Below the pieces are notes generated by a model that saw nothing but the letters and a program-made list of their open reading frames with translations, had not been told where the DNA came from and did not search any database. A program made the position numbers and the translations under genes. Of a DNA stretch of 64,000 nt, positions 47,026 to 55,063 are shown piece after piece. This DNA comes from Mycobacterium sp. Marseille-P9652 (GTDB lineage: Bacteria; Actinomycetota; Actinomycetes; Mycobacteriales; Mycobacteriaceae), in the NCBI RefSeq assembly GCF_902652685.1, contig NZ_CACRUY010000014.1, positions 40,260-104,259 of the forward strand. The letters run 5' to 3'. The number at the start of each line of letters is the position of its first letter. Positions within the stretch are counted from its first letter, which is position 1.

Positions 47026-47072
47026 GGCCTTTCGATTGCCCGCCGGGTCCGGGCCCTAAACGCCGCGCCCGG

Positions 47073-47678
47073 TCACCTCGGCGGCCGCCACATCGCCCAC
47101 AGCGTCGGGCCGCCCTCCGGCAACCGGATCTCGCGGGTGACCTCGAAGCCGAACCGCTCGTAGTACGGCACGTTTTCGGGTTTGCTCGACTCGAGGTAGG
47201 CGGGGCAGTATTCCGCGTCACAGCGGTCGAGCCGGGATCGCATCAGGACCTGCCCGAAGCCCTTGCCCCGCACGTCCGGATCGCTGCCGATCGCGGCCAG
47301 ATACCAGTGCGGCTCCTCGGGATGCACGCTCTTCATCAGCTCGAGCACGGCCAACGCCTTCCGGGTGCGCAGCCCGAACGCCCGGATCATGCTCGGCATC
47401 ATCGCGAATTCCTCGCGGCCCGAATGCTGCCAGCGGTTCGGCGGATCCCACAGCGCCGCGGCGCCGATGCCCGGGCCGTCACAGGCCACCTCCGCGCCGC
47501 CGCCGGACAGGTGGTGGTGGCGGGTGATCGCGGCGAACAAGCGCCTGAGTTGCGCAGGGCGCGAAGGGGGATTCGGGAGGATCCACATCATCACCGGGTC
47601 GTCGTAGAACGCCCGGCTCATGGTGCGCGAGAGCTCGCGGATGTCGGACTCGCGCGCGGGGCGCGCCTGTGGGCTCAT
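47073..47678 (-). CDS. GNAT-family N-acetyltransferase (Rv0133-like)
   Basis: A 201-residue protein, equal to Rv0133. The acetyl-CoA-binding P-loop is in DVRGKGFGQVLMRSRLD (R-x-x-G-x-G/A), preceded by HWYLAAIGSDP and followed by YLESSKPENVPYYERFGFEV. The N-terminal ARESDIRELSRTMSRAFYDDPVM is the usual GNAT start. The substrate is unknown. It is divergent from fgd2. Confidence 0.93.
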   Translation of the reverse strand: MSPQARPARESDIRELSRTMSRAFYDDPVMMWILPNPPSRPAQLRRLFAAITRHHHLSGGGAEVACDGPGIGAAALWDPPNRWQHSGREEFAMMPSMIRAFGLRTRKALAVLELMKSVHPEEPHWYLAAIGSDPDVRGKGFGQVLMRSRLDRCDAEYCPAYLESSKPENVPYYERFGFEVTREIRLPEGGPTLWAMWRPPR

Positions 47679-47743
47679 CAGGTCAGGCTAGGCGACGCCG
47701 CGGCGCGAGGTGTGACGAGCGACGCCGCGGGTACTTTGACCCG

Positions 47744-48832
47744 GTGACCGGGATGTCGCGTAGGTCGTTCGGGCGGATGGCCGCCGGCGCGGGCGTGCTG
47801 GGGCCCGCCGGAATCTCCGCCGCCTGCGGCGGTGACCGGGGCCGGCCCGCCGGTCCCCCGACCCCGCCGGGCAAAGGGGTAGGCGTCGTGCTGTCGCACG
47901 AGCAGTTCCGCACCGACCAACTCGTGGCGCAGGCCCAGGCGGCCGAACGGGCCGGCTTCCAATACGTCTGGGCCAGCGACCACATCCAGCCGTGGCAGGA
48001 CAACGAGGGCCACTCGATGTTCCCCTGGTTGACCCTGGCGCTCGTGGGCCAGAGCACCAGCCGCCTCACGTTCGGCACCGGCGTCACCTGTCCCACCTAC
48101 CGCTACCACCCGGCGACGGTGGCTCAGGCGTTCGCGTCGCTGGCGCTCCTCTACCCCGGCCGGGTCTTCCTCGGCGTCGGCACCGGCGAGCGCCTCAACG
48201 AACAGGCCACCACCAACAGCTTCGGCAAGTACGCCGAGCGCCACGACCGGCTGGTCGAGGCCGTCACGCTGATTCGCCAACTGTGGGGCGGCGGCCGGGT
48301 TTCGTTCAGCGGCAAGTACTTCCAGACCGACTCGCTGAGGCTGTACGACACCCCGCCGACGCCCCCGCAGATCTTCGTGGCGGCCAGCGGGCCCAAGAGC
48401 GCGACGCTGGCGGGCCAGTACGGCGACGGCTGGATCACCCAGGCGCGCGACCTCTCCGATCCCCGGCTGCTCGCCGCGCTCGCCGCCGGCGCTCGAGCGG
48501 CCGGTCGCGATCCGGCGACCCTCGGCAAGCGCGCCGAGGTGTTCGCCGTCGTCGGCGACGCCGCCGCGGCCGCCCGCGCGGCGACGTTGTGGCGCTTCAC
48601 CGCCGGCGCGGTCGATCAGCCCAACCCCGTCGAGATCCAGCGCGCCGCCGACGCCAACCCCATCGACAAGGTGCTCGCCAACTGGGCGGTCGGCACCGAC
48701 CCGGCAACCCACGTCAACGCCGTGCAAAAGGCGTTGGACGCCGGGGCCGTTCCGTTCCTGCACTTCCCTCAGGACGATCCGACCGCGGCCATCGACTTCT
48801 ATCGCACGAACGTCCTGCCGAAGCTGCACTGA
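47744..48832 (+). CDS. fgd2: F420-dependent hydroxymycolate dehydrogenase-type enzyme, Tat/lipoprotein (Rv0132c, Fgd2)
   Basis: A 362-residue protein from GTG 47744 (ATG 47753 alternative). The N-terminal MSRRSFGRMAAGAGVLG has the twin-arginine signal and ISAACGG a lipobox, so it is probably exported and lipid-anchored. The luciferase-like core has VGVVLSHEQF, DHIQPWQDNEGHSMFP and VFLGVGTGERLNEQ. M. tuberculosis Rv0132c, first called Fgd2, acts as an F420-dependent oxidase of hydroxymycolates rather than on glucose-6-phosphate. Whether this organism makes ketomycolate in the same way fits but is not shown. It converges on the CDF transporter. Confidence 0.9.
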   Translation: MTGMSRRSFGRMAAGAGVLGPAGISAACGGDRGRPAGPPTPPGKGVGVVLSHEQFRTDQLVAQAQAAERAGFQYVWASDHIQPWQDNEGHSMFPWLTLALVGQSTSRLTFGTGVTCPTYRYHPATVAQAFASLALLYPGRVFLGVGTGERLNEQATTNSFGKYAERHDRLVEAVTLIRQLWGGGRVSFSGKYFQTDSLRLYDTPPTPPQIFVAASGPKSATLAGQYGDGWITQARDLSDPRLLAALAAGARAAGRDPATLGKRAEVFAVVGDAAAAARAATLWRFTAGAVDQPNPVEIQRAADANPIDKVLANWAVGTDPATHVNAVQKALDAGAVPFLHFPQDDPTAAIDFYRTNVLPKLH

Positions 48833-48836
48833 TCCG

Positions 48837-49760
48837 TCAGTTCGGCGGTGCGCTCGGGATTTCGGGTTGGATGTAGACCGCCCGCACCGACGGCACCGCC
48901 TGACGGATGCGCGTCTCCGCGTCGCGAATCACGGCGGCGGCAACGGCGAATTCGGGCTCGGGGCCGCACACGACCCTGGCGGCGACCACGAGCTGGTCCG
49001 GGGCGAGGTACTGGGTGCGCAGGTCGGTCACCGCGTCGACGTGCTCCTCGCGTTGCAACACCGAGCGAATCACCTTGCACTGGTTCGCCGTTGCACCCTC
49101 GCCGATCAGGAGGCTGTGCGTCTCGACGATCAGCACCAGGGCGATCCCGCCGAGGAGGACGCCGATGGCCAGGGTGCCGATCGCGTCCCAGATCGGGTCA
49201 CCGGTGACGGCCGTGAGGCCCACGCCGGCGAAGGCCAGGGCCAGGCCGATCAGTGCGGCGCTGTCCTCGAGCAGGACCACCGGCGGCTCGGGCACGCGCG
49301 AATTGCGGATGAACTGCCACCAACTGTCGGATCCCTTCAACCGCTTCGACTGTTTGCGCACCGTGTGCAGGCTGTAGCCCTCCAGCAGCGCGGCCACGCC
49401 CAGGATCGCGATCGCGATCTGCGGTGAGGTCAGCGGTTCGGGGTTTCGGAGCTTGCGACAGCCCTCATAGAGGGCGACCACCGAGCCGAGCGCGAACACC
49501 AGCAGGGCCACGACGAACGAGTAGAAGTACCGGCTGCGGCCATACCCGAACTGGTGCAACGCATCCGGGCGCCGGTGCGCCTGGCGCTTGCCGAACATCA
49601 GCAACAGCTCGTTCATGCTGTCGGCGACGGAGTGCAGCACCTCGGCGAGCATCGCCGCACTGCCGGTGACGAGGAAGCCCACGAGCTTGGCGACGGCGAT
49701 CCCCGCGTCGGCACCGAACGCCACCAGTACGGACTTGGTCGTGCTGTCGGCGGCCACCAC
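48837..49760 (-). CDS. Cation diffusion facilitator (CDF) metal transporter
   Basis: A 307-residue protein from GTG 49760 with six hydrophobic segments. TM2 carries the LAEVLHSVADSMNELLLMFG metal site (H/D, LHSVADS) and TM5 the LLEDSAALIGL (EDSAA) variant of the HxxxD site. The C-terminal cytoplasmic domain starts near EEHVDAVTDLR. It exports Zn2+, Mn2+ or Fe2+ against protons. The SigF promoter on this strand has its -10 ending just 6 bp before the GTG, so the mRNA is probably leaderless. Confidence 0.92.
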   Translation of the reverse strand: MVAADSTTKSVLVAFGADAGIAVAKLVGFLVTGSAAMLAEVLHSVADSMNELLLMFGKRQAHRRPDALHQFGYGRSRYFYSFVVALLVFALGSVVALYEGCRKLRNPEPLTSPQIAIAILGVAALLEGYSLHTVRKQSKRLKGSDSWWQFIRNSRVPEPPVVLLEDSAALIGLALAFAGVGLTAVTGDPIWDAIGTLAIGVLLGGIALVLIVETHSLLIGEGATANQCKVIRSVLQREEHVDAVTDLRTQYLAPDQLVVAARVVCGPEPEFAVAAAVIRDAETRIRQAVPSVRAVYIQPEIPSAPPN

Positions 49761-49766
49761 CCGGGC

Positions 49767-49791
49767 ATACCCTTGGCCGCCAGCGCGAAAC
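49767..49791 (-). promoter_or_regulatory. SigF promoter of the CDF transporter gene
   Basis: On the minus strand GTTT (49788-49791), 15-bp spacer, GGGTAT (49767-49772): a full match to the known mycobacterial SigF consensus GTTT-N15-17-GGGTAT. The expected start site falls on or beside the GTG at 49760. Confidence 0.75.
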
Positions 49792-49809
49792 GACCGTCGG
49801 CTGCAAGCC

Positions 49810-49834
49810 GTTTCAACACCCGGGGCCCGGGTAC
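49810..49834 (+). promoter_or_regulatory. SigF promoter of the hemerythrin gene
   Basis: GTTT (49810-49813), 15-bp spacer, GGGTAC (49829-49834). It is divergent from the CDF promoter and separated from it by only 18 bp, so the two are back-to-back. The hemerythrin ATG is 43 bp downstream. Confidence 0.7.
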
Positions 49835-49877
49835 CCGCAGGCCAATCCGCGATCAAGGCTCCGATGGAAGGCAAGTT

Positions 49878-50456
49878 ATGGACGCGATCACTTTTCTCCG
49901 CCAGGACCACAAGAGCGTGCTCGGGTTGCTGGAAACCCTCGACGGCGCCCCGTCCGGGTCGGGCGCCGAGGCCAGCGGCCTGGAGACGGTGGTGAACAAC
50001 CTGATCATCGCCGAGTCGCAACACGAGGCGATCGAAGAGCAGTTCTTCTGGCCCGCGGTGCGAAATGCCATCGGCGACGGGATCGTCGACAAGGCGCTCG
50101 AGCAGGAGCAGGCCGGAAAGAAGGTGCTGCAGCGGCTGGAGGACGGCAAGCCGGGCGAGGCCGACTATCACGACGCGCTGCAGGAATTCGTCAAGCTGGG
50201 CCGCGAGCACATCGCCTACGAGCAGGACGTGGTGTGGCCGCAGGTCGAGGCCGTGATCGGCCGCGACGACCTGGAGAAGATCGGCGGAAAGCTCGAAGCG
50301 GCAAAGAAAGTCGCGCCGACGCGGCCGCACCCGAACACCCCACCGAACCCCGCCGTGCTCAAGACGGTCGGCATGGGCGCGGCGGTCATGGACCACGTGC
50401 GCGACGCCGTCACCGGCCGCGCCGACGACAACCCGCCCGACCCGCAGGTCAAGTAG
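49878..50456 (+). CDS. Hemerythrin-like HHE domain protein
   Basis: A 192-residue protein from ATG 49878 behind ATGGAAGG. The four-helix HHE pattern is present: MDAITFLRQDHKSVLGLLE, then ESQHEAIEEQFFWPAV, and later GREHIAYEQDVVWPQVE (H...HxxxE iron ligands). After residue ~150 the protein carries an extended tail with PHPNTPPNPA and ends without domain content. It binds a di-iron centre, used for O2/NO sensing or iron/redox stress defence in mycobacteria. It ends at a strong terminator shared with the convergent catalase. Confidence 0.9.
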   Translation: MDAITFLRQDHKSVLGLLETLDGAPSGSGAEASGLETVVNNLIIAESQHEAIEEQFFWPAVRNAIGDGIVDKALEQEQAGKKVLQRLEDGKPGEADYHDALQEFVKLGREHIAYEQDVVWPQVEAVIGRDDLEKIGGKLEAAKKVAPTRPHPNTPPNPAVLKTVGMGAAVMDHVRDAVTGRADDNPPDPQVK

Positions 50457-50466
50457 CAGAGAGGAA

Positions 50467-50500
50467 AAAGGCCGGGCGTTGATTTCAACGCCCGGCCTTT
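50467..50500. terminator. Bidirectional intrinsic terminator
   Basis: AAAGGCCGGGCGTTGA-TT-TCAACGCCCGGCCTTT: a 16-bp perfect stem with A-run on one side and T-run on the other, between the convergent hemerythrin and catalase genes. It serves both strands. Confidence 0.9.
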
Positions 50501-50522
50501 CTCACTGTCGAATCAGGTCGAA

Positions 50523-51419
50523 TCAGATTGTGGGAATGCGTTGTTCGTGCGTGAAGGGCTTGTCGGCGTTGATCGCCGGCGAGCCGTTCGGGTTCTGCTC
50601 GGCGCCCGTGTTCTGACGGGTCGTGCCGCCCAGCCACTCTTCCTGCGGCTTCTCCACGTACTGCCATTCCATGCCCTCCGGCCACGGGCCCTGACCCTGG
50701 TTCCACGGCCCTCGAATGGACTCGCCGCCGCCGTTCGACATGTTGAACGCGACGTTCGCGAAGCGGGGGTCCGCCGGCAGTTGTCCCGGCGGGAAGTTGA
50801 CCGGCAACTCGTTGAGGGCCGCGGTGAACTGCTGGTAGTGGGCCACCTCGCGTGTCATCAGGAAGTTGAGCGTGTCCTGGACGCCGGGGTCGTCGGTGAA
50901 CTGCTTGAGGTATTCGTAGACGATCTTCGCCCGGGATTCGGCGGCCAGGTTGCTGCGCAGGTCCACCGTCGGGTCGCCATTGGCGTTGACGTAGGAGCCC
51001 ATCCACGGCACGCCCTGGGAATTGCTCACGTCCGGGCCACCTCCGGTCAGCGCGAGGTACAGCGGGTTCACCGCAACCTGGTGGACGATCTGGTCGCGCC
51101 CGTCGCCGCTGGACACCGCGGGCATCCAGTCGCACTTCTCGTTGGCGATCTTCAGATCGTCATTGAGCCCGTCGAGCAGCATGGTGATCATCGAACCGAC
51201 CATTTCGAGGTGACTGAGTTCCTCGGTGGCGATGTCCATGAACAGGTCGTACATTTTGGGGTTTTTGTCCCGGAGGACGAAGGCCTGGGTGAAGTACTGC
51301 ATGGCGGCCTTGAGTTCCCCGTTGGCGCCCCCGAATTGCTCTTGCAGCAGCGTGGCGAACCGCGGATCCGGGGCGCTCACCCGGACCTCGAATTGCAGGG
51401 CTTTGTTATGGACGAACAC
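50523..51419 (-). CDS. Manganese catalase (non-haem)
   Basis: A 298-residue protein of the manganese catalase ferritin-like family. It has metal ligands Glu35 (GANGELKAAMQYFTQAF) and Glu67/His70 (ATEELSHLEMVG), with a later TREVAHYQQF (Glu/His) and AAESRAKIVYEYL. It degrades H2O2 with a di-manganese centre, independent of KatG. The C-terminal third (WNQGQGPWPEGMEWQYVEKP) is typical. M. tuberculosis lacks this enzyme as far as I know. Control by a SigF-type promoter 42 bp upstream links it to general stress. Confidence 0.94.
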   Translation of the reverse strand: MFVHNKALQFEVRVSAPDPRFATLLQEQFGGANGELKAAMQYFTQAFVLRDKNPKMYDLFMDIATEELSHLEMVGSMITMLLDGLNDDLKIANEKCDWMPAVSSGDGRDQIVHQVAVNPLYLALTGGGPDVSNSQGVPWMGSYVNANGDPTVDLRSNLAAESRAKIVYEYLKQFTDDPGVQDTLNFLMTREVAHYQQFTAALNELPVNFPPGQLPADPRFANVAFNMSNGGGESIRGPWNQGQGPWPEGMEWQYVEKPQEEWLGGTTRQNTGAEQNPNGSPAINADKPFTHEQRIPTI

Positions 51420-51460
51420 GGGGCCTCCTAAGCCTTCGGGACTGGTGTAATTCGCGGCGG

Positions 51461-51485
51461 GTACCCGTGGTAGATGCCGACAAAC
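51461..51485 (-). promoter_or_regulatory. SigF promoter of manganese catalase gene
   Basis: On the minus strand GTTT (51482-51485), 15-bp spacer, GGGTAC (51461-51466), with the ATG 41 bp downstream. Same spacing as the other SigF-like sites here. Confidence 0.72.
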
Positions 51486-51565
51486 GTTGTGGCAGCGGGC
51501 TTACTCGGCCCATACGCGGCGGGCGGGGGCGCCCGGCGAAAACCGATGGTGCACAATCCCGTCTT

Positions 51566-52273
51566 ATGGACATCGCCGACACCAACGCTCGGCACGAACT
51601 GGCGCTGCGCATGGCCGAGCTGGTGCGCGAGATCGCCGCCCCCCGGCCACTCGAGCGGGTGCTGGCCGAGGTCACCACCGCAGCGAGGGAGCTCATACCG
51701 CGGGTCGACCTCGCGGGAGTCCTGCTGGTGAAAGGTGGCGGCGAATTCGAGTCGGTGGCCGACACCGACGGTCTCGTCGCGGAACTCGACAGGCTTCAGC
51801 ACGATTTCAGCGAGGGTCCCTGCGCCGAGGCGGCGCTGCGGGAAACGTTGGTCCGCAGCGACGACATGCGTGACGAGACGCGGTGGCCCCGCTACGCGCC
51901 GGCGGCCGTCGAGCGCGGGGTGCTGGGCAGCCTGTCGTTGAAGCTGTACACGGCGGACCGCACCGCCGGCGCGCTCAACCTCTTCAGTTTCGAGGCGGGC
52001 GCATGGGATTCGGAGGCCGAGACCATCGGCATGGTGTTCGCCGCGCACGCCGCCGCCGCGATCCTGGCGGCGCGTCATGGTGAGCAGCTGCATTCCGCGA
52101 TGTCGACCCGGGACCGGATCGGTCAGGCCAAGGGCATCATCATGGAACGCTTCGGCGTCGACGACGTCCGCGCCTTCGATCTGCTGCGCATGCTCTCGCA
52201 GGAGAGCCAGCTCAAGCTCGTCGACATCGCGCAGCGCGTCGTGGACACCCGCGGCACCGGCGGGGAACTGTGA
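51566..52273 (+). CDS. GAF-ANTAR domain RNA-binding regulator
   Basis: A 235-residue protein from ATG 51566. The N-terminal GAF domain (about 15-150, LVREIAAPRPLERVLAEVT to NLFSFEAGAWD) senses a small molecule. The C-terminal ANTAR three-helix domain (about 170-225: RDRIGQAKGIIMERFGVDD, then RAFDLLRMLSQESQLKLVDIA) binds twin hexaloop RNA and prevents termination. It is divergent from the Mn-catalase gene. Mycobacteria have many such proteins, and the target RNA is unknown. No ANTAR hairpin pair was recognised nearby. Confidence 0.9.
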   Translation: MDIADTNARHELALRMAELVREIAAPRPLERVLAEVTTAARELIPRVDLAGVLLVKGGGEFESVADTDGLVAELDRLQHDFSEGPCAEAALRETLVRSDDMRDETRWPRYAPAAVERGVLGSLSLKLYTADRTAGALNLFSFEAGAWDSEAETIGMVFAAHAAAAILAARHGEQLHSAMSTRDRIGQAKGIIMERFGVDDVRAFDLLRMLSQESQLKLVDIAQRVVDTRGTGGEL

Positions 52274-52353
52274 GGAACGGCTCGGCGAGACGCCCGCTTA
52301 CGATGGTGGGGCCCTAATCGACGAGTCCGGCGCGGCGTTGCGCCGGGGAACGG

Positions 52354-53658
52354 GTGGCCACCGTGTGGGATTTCGAGACGGACCCGGAATATCAGGCCAA
52401 GCTCGACTGGGTCGAGAAATTCATGGCCGAGGAACTCGAGCCGCTGGACCTGGTGGCCCTCGACCCCTACGACAAGAAGAACGCCGAGATGATGGCGATC
52501 CTGCGGCCCCTGCAGCAGCAGGTGAAGGACCAGGGGCTGTGGGCCGCGCACCTGCGGCCGGAGCTCGGCGGCCAGGGGTTCGGGCAGGTGAAGCTCGCCC
52601 TGCTCAACGAGATCCTCGGCCGGTCGCGCTGGGCGCCGTCGGTGTTCGGCTGCCAGGCGCCCGATTCGGGCAACGCCGAGATCCTCGCGCTGTTCGGCAC
52701 CGACGAGCAGAAGGCCCGCTACCTGCAGCCGCTGCTCGACGGCGAGATCACCTCCTGCTACTCGATGACCGAGCCGCAGGGCGGATCCGACCCGGGGCAG
52801 TTCGTCACGGCCGCGACGCGTGACGGCGACGACTGGGTGATCAACGGCGAGAAGTGGTTCTCCACCAACGCCAAACACGCGTCGTTCTTCATCGTCATGG
52901 CCGTCACCAATCCCGAGTCCCGGACATACGACAAGATGTCGCTGTTCATCGTTCCCGCCGAGACACCGGGCATCGAGATCGTGCGCAACGTCGGCGTCGG
53001 CGCCGAATCGTCCAAGCGCGCCAGCCACGGCTACGTCCGCTACAACGACGTGCGGGTGCCGGCCGACCACGTGCTGGGCGGCGAGGGCCAGGCATTCATG
53101 ATCGCCCAGACTCGGCTCGGCGGCGGCCGCATCCACCACGCGATGCGCACGATCGCGTTGGCGCGCAGCGCATTCGACATGATGTGCGAGCGCGCGGTGT
53201 CGCGCAAGACGCGGCACGGCCGGCTGGCCGACTTCCAGATGACGCAGGAGAAGATTGCCGACAGCTGGATCCAGATCGAGCAGTTCCGGCTGCTGGTGCT
53301 GCGCACGGCGTGGCTGATCGACAAGCACCACGACTACCAGCAGGTGCGCCGCGACATCGCGGCGGTGAAGGTCGCCATGCCACAGGTCCTGCACGACGTC
53401 GCGCACCGCGCCCTGCACCTGCACGGCGCCCTGGGCGTCTCCGACGAGATGCCGTTCGTCAAGATGCTGGTGGCCGCCGAGTCGCTGGGCATCGCCGACG
53501 GCGCGACCGAACTTCACAAGATGACGGTGGCCCGTCGCACGTTGCGCGAATACCAGCCCGTGACAACGCCTTTCCCGTCCGCGCACATCCCGACGCGGCG
53601 TGCCGAGGCGCAGGCCCGACTGGCGGAGCGCCTGGAACACGCCATCGCCGAGTTCTAG
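52354..53658 (+). CDS. fadE1: Acyl-CoA dehydrogenase FadE1
   Basis: A 434-residue acyl-CoA dehydrogenase from GTG 52354 behind GGGGAAC. FAD motif CYSMTEPQGGSDPGQFVTAA, NGEKWFSTNAKHASFF, the helical-domain HHAMRTIALARSAFDMM, and HGALGVSDEMPF. The substrate is probably an acyl-CoA or cholesterol side-chain intermediate. By order it matches Rv0131c (447 residues). It converges on htdZ, with a hairpin repeat between the two. Confidence 0.92.
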   Translation: MATVWDFETDPEYQAKLDWVEKFMAEELEPLDLVALDPYDKKNAEMMAILRPLQQQVKDQGLWAAHLRPELGGQGFGQVKLALLNEILGRSRWAPSVFGCQAPDSGNAEILALFGTDEQKARYLQPLLDGEITSCYSMTEPQGGSDPGQFVTAATRDGDDWVINGEKWFSTNAKHASFFIVMAVTNPESRTYDKMSLFIVPAETPGIEIVRNVGVGAESSKRASHGYVRYNDVRVPADHVLGGEGQAFMIAQTRLGGGRIHHAMRTIALARSAFDMMCERAVSRKTRHGRLADFQMTQEKIADSWIQIEQFRLLVLRTAWLIDKHHDYQQVRRDIAAVKVAMPQVLHDVAHRALHLHGALGVSDEMPFVKMLVAAESLGIADGATELHKMTVARRTLREYQPVTTPFPSAHIPTRRAEAQARLAERLEHAIAEF

Positions 53659-53668
53659 ACCTCCCTCG

Positions 53669-53731
53669 GTCGAGCGTCGACTTATTGCCCAGAACCCAAG
53701 GTCCGTTTCGCGCCAACAACTCGACGTTCGG
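53669..53731. repeat. Intergenic hairpin repeat, copy 2
   Basis: Left arm GTCGAGCGTCGACTTATTG and right arm CAACAACTCGACGTTCGGC (complement GCCGAACGTCGAGTTGTTG). It is the same element as at 38048-38107 read on the other strand, again placed between convergent genes (fadE1 and htdZ). The arms match at most positions with G-T wobbles; the middle differs. Confidence 0.55.
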
Positions 53732-53740
53732 CGCGGGGGA

Positions 53741-54196
53741 TCAGGTGATGTAGCGGACGATGCTTTCGGCGACACACGCCGGCTTGGGCGAGCCCTCGAT
53801 CTCGACCGTCGTCGACATCGTCGCCTGCACGGCACCGTTCCCCAGGTCGTCGACACTCACCAACGACGTGTTGGCGCGCACCCGAGAACCGACCGGGACG
53901 GGTGCCGGGAAGCGAACCTTGTTCAGGCCGTAGTTGATTGCCAGCTTGATCCCGTTGACGGTGTAGATCTGGTGCTGCAGCCGCGGCAGCAGCGCCAGGG
54001 TCATGAACCCGTGCGCGATGGTCTTTCCGAACGGGCCCTTGGCCGCCCGTTCCGGGTCGACGTGAATCCACTGGTGGTCACCGGTCGCGTCGGCGAACAG
54101 ATTGACGTCGTCCTGGGTGATGGTCACCCAGTCGCTCTGGCCGATCGTCTCGCCGGTGGCGGCCGTCAGGTCGGCCACCGAATCGAAGGTGCGCAT
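53741..54196 (-). CDS. htdZ: (3R)-hydroxyacyl-CoA dehydratase HtdZ (MaoC-like)
   Basis: A 151-residue hotdog-fold R-hydratase with the catalytic pair Asp/His in FADATGDHQWIHVDPERA (Asp ~40, His ~45) and the loop GPFGKTIAHGFMTLALLP. The length equals that of M. tuberculosis Rv0130 (HtdZ). It hydrates trans-2-enoyl-CoA to (3R)-hydroxyacyl-CoA. Placed opposite fadE1, it may take the FadE1 product, though the two are on different strands. Confidence 0.94.
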   Translation of the reverse strand: MRTFDSVADLTAATGETIGQSDWVTITQDDVNLFADATGDHQWIHVDPERAAKGPFGKTIAHGFMTLALLPRLQHQIYTVNGIKLAINYGLNKVRFPAPVPVGSRVRANTSLVSVDDLGNGAVQATMSTTVEIEGSPKPACVAESIVRYIT

Positions 54197-54267
54197 TGGT
54201 CCTCCTGAGGGGTGGTAACGATGCCCGCCTGCACCCTATCCGAGCCCGCCGCTGGGGTCGTCGGGCG

Positions 54268-54292
54268 GTTTGCGGCGGGGCCGCACGGGTAC
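54268..54292 (+). promoter_or_regulatory. SigF promoter of the small acidic protein
   Basis: GTTT (54268-54271), 15-bp spacer, GGGTAC (54287-54292). The ATG at 54302 is only 9 bp downstream, so the transcript would have a leader of a few bases at most. Confidence 0.7.
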
Positions 54293-54301
54293 AGGACAGC
54301 G

Positions 54302-54475
54302 ATGACGGAGAACAAGGGCCACAAGACTGAGGACGACGTCGAGCCCGAGGCGCACGAGTCTCGCTCGCGCGCCGCGGCGGGGGAGCCCGACGGCTCGTAC
54401 GTGGGCGCCGCGGGCTCCGACGACACGTTCGACGCCGGGGAGACGGGCGCCGAGGCCCGGGCCGAGCGAGGCTGA
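54302..54475 (+). CDS. Small acidic hypothetical protein (57 aa)
   Basis: A tiny, highly charged, probably disordered protein (NKGHKTEDDVEPEAHESRS, then GSYVGAAGSDDTFDAGETG). It is too short for domain recognition and composed like stress-induced disordered proteins. The SigF promoter is its only positional evidence; no homology was recalled. It is followed by the metallophosphoesterase gene 34 bp later. Confidence 0.55.
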   Translation: MTENKGHKTEDDVEPEAHESRSRAAAGEPDGSYVGAAGSDDTFDAGETGAEARAERG

Positions 54476-54509
54476 CGGGCTGACGCGCCGGGGGGCGCAG
54501 AATGACGCC

Positions 54510-55007
54510 GTGCGACTGCTGCTGATCGCCGATACCCATGTGCCCAAGCGGGCGCGCGACCTGCCCGCGGAAGTCTGGGACGAGGTCGCGGCGGCCGACG
54601 TCGTGGTGCATGCGGGCGACTGGGTCGCACCACAACTGCTCGACGAGCTCGAGTCGAGGGCGGCCACCCTGGTCGCGTGCTGGGGCAACAACGACGGGCC
54701 GGAACTGCGGCGGCGGCTTCCCGAACGCGCGGACGCGACGCTGGACGGGGTGCGCTTCACCGTGGTGCACGAGACGGGTGCCGCGGCCGGCCGTGAGGGC
54801 CGGATGTCGCGGCTGTATGCGGACACCGACGTCCTGGTGTTCGGCCACAGCCACATCCCGTGGGACTCGACGGCCCCCACCGGCCTGCGCCTGCTCAACC
54901 CCGGCTCGCCGACCGACCGTCGCCGCCAACCGTTCTGCAGCTACATGACCGCCACCGTCGGGGACGGCCAATTGACCGCCGTCGACCTGCATTTCCTCAA
55001 CAAGTAG
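54510..55007 (+). CDS. Metallophosphoesterase (YfcE/MJ0936-like)
   Basis: A 165-residue protein from GTG 54510 with all calcineurin-fold metal motifs: DTH (LLIADTHVPK), GD (VVHAGDWV), GNND (CWGNNDGPE), H (VVHETG) and GHSH (VFGHSHIPWDS). It is the compact YfcE-type phosphodiesterase size. It hydrolyses a phosphodiester with two metal ions; the substrate is unknown. It has no SigF site of its own but may be read with the small acidic protein gene. Confidence 0.9.
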   Translation: MRLLLIADTHVPKRARDLPAEVWDEVAAADVVVHAGDWVAPQLLDELESRAATLVACWGNNDGPELRRRLPERADATLDGVRFTVVHETGAAAGREGRMSRLYADTDVLVFGHSHIPWDSTAPTGLRLLNPGSPTDRRRQPFCSYMTATVGDGQLTAVDLHFLNK

Positions 55008-55063
55008 CGGGTATCTAACCCATACACAGCTGACACACACATTTAGCTCGTAGACAGAGGTAT

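Noticed and set aside
47036-47061. GTTT-N16-GGGCAA before the DUF5709 gene as a SigF promoter
   Set aside because: The -10 has two mismatches (GGGCAA versus GGGTAT) and the spacer is 16; too weak to claim beside the perfect sites.
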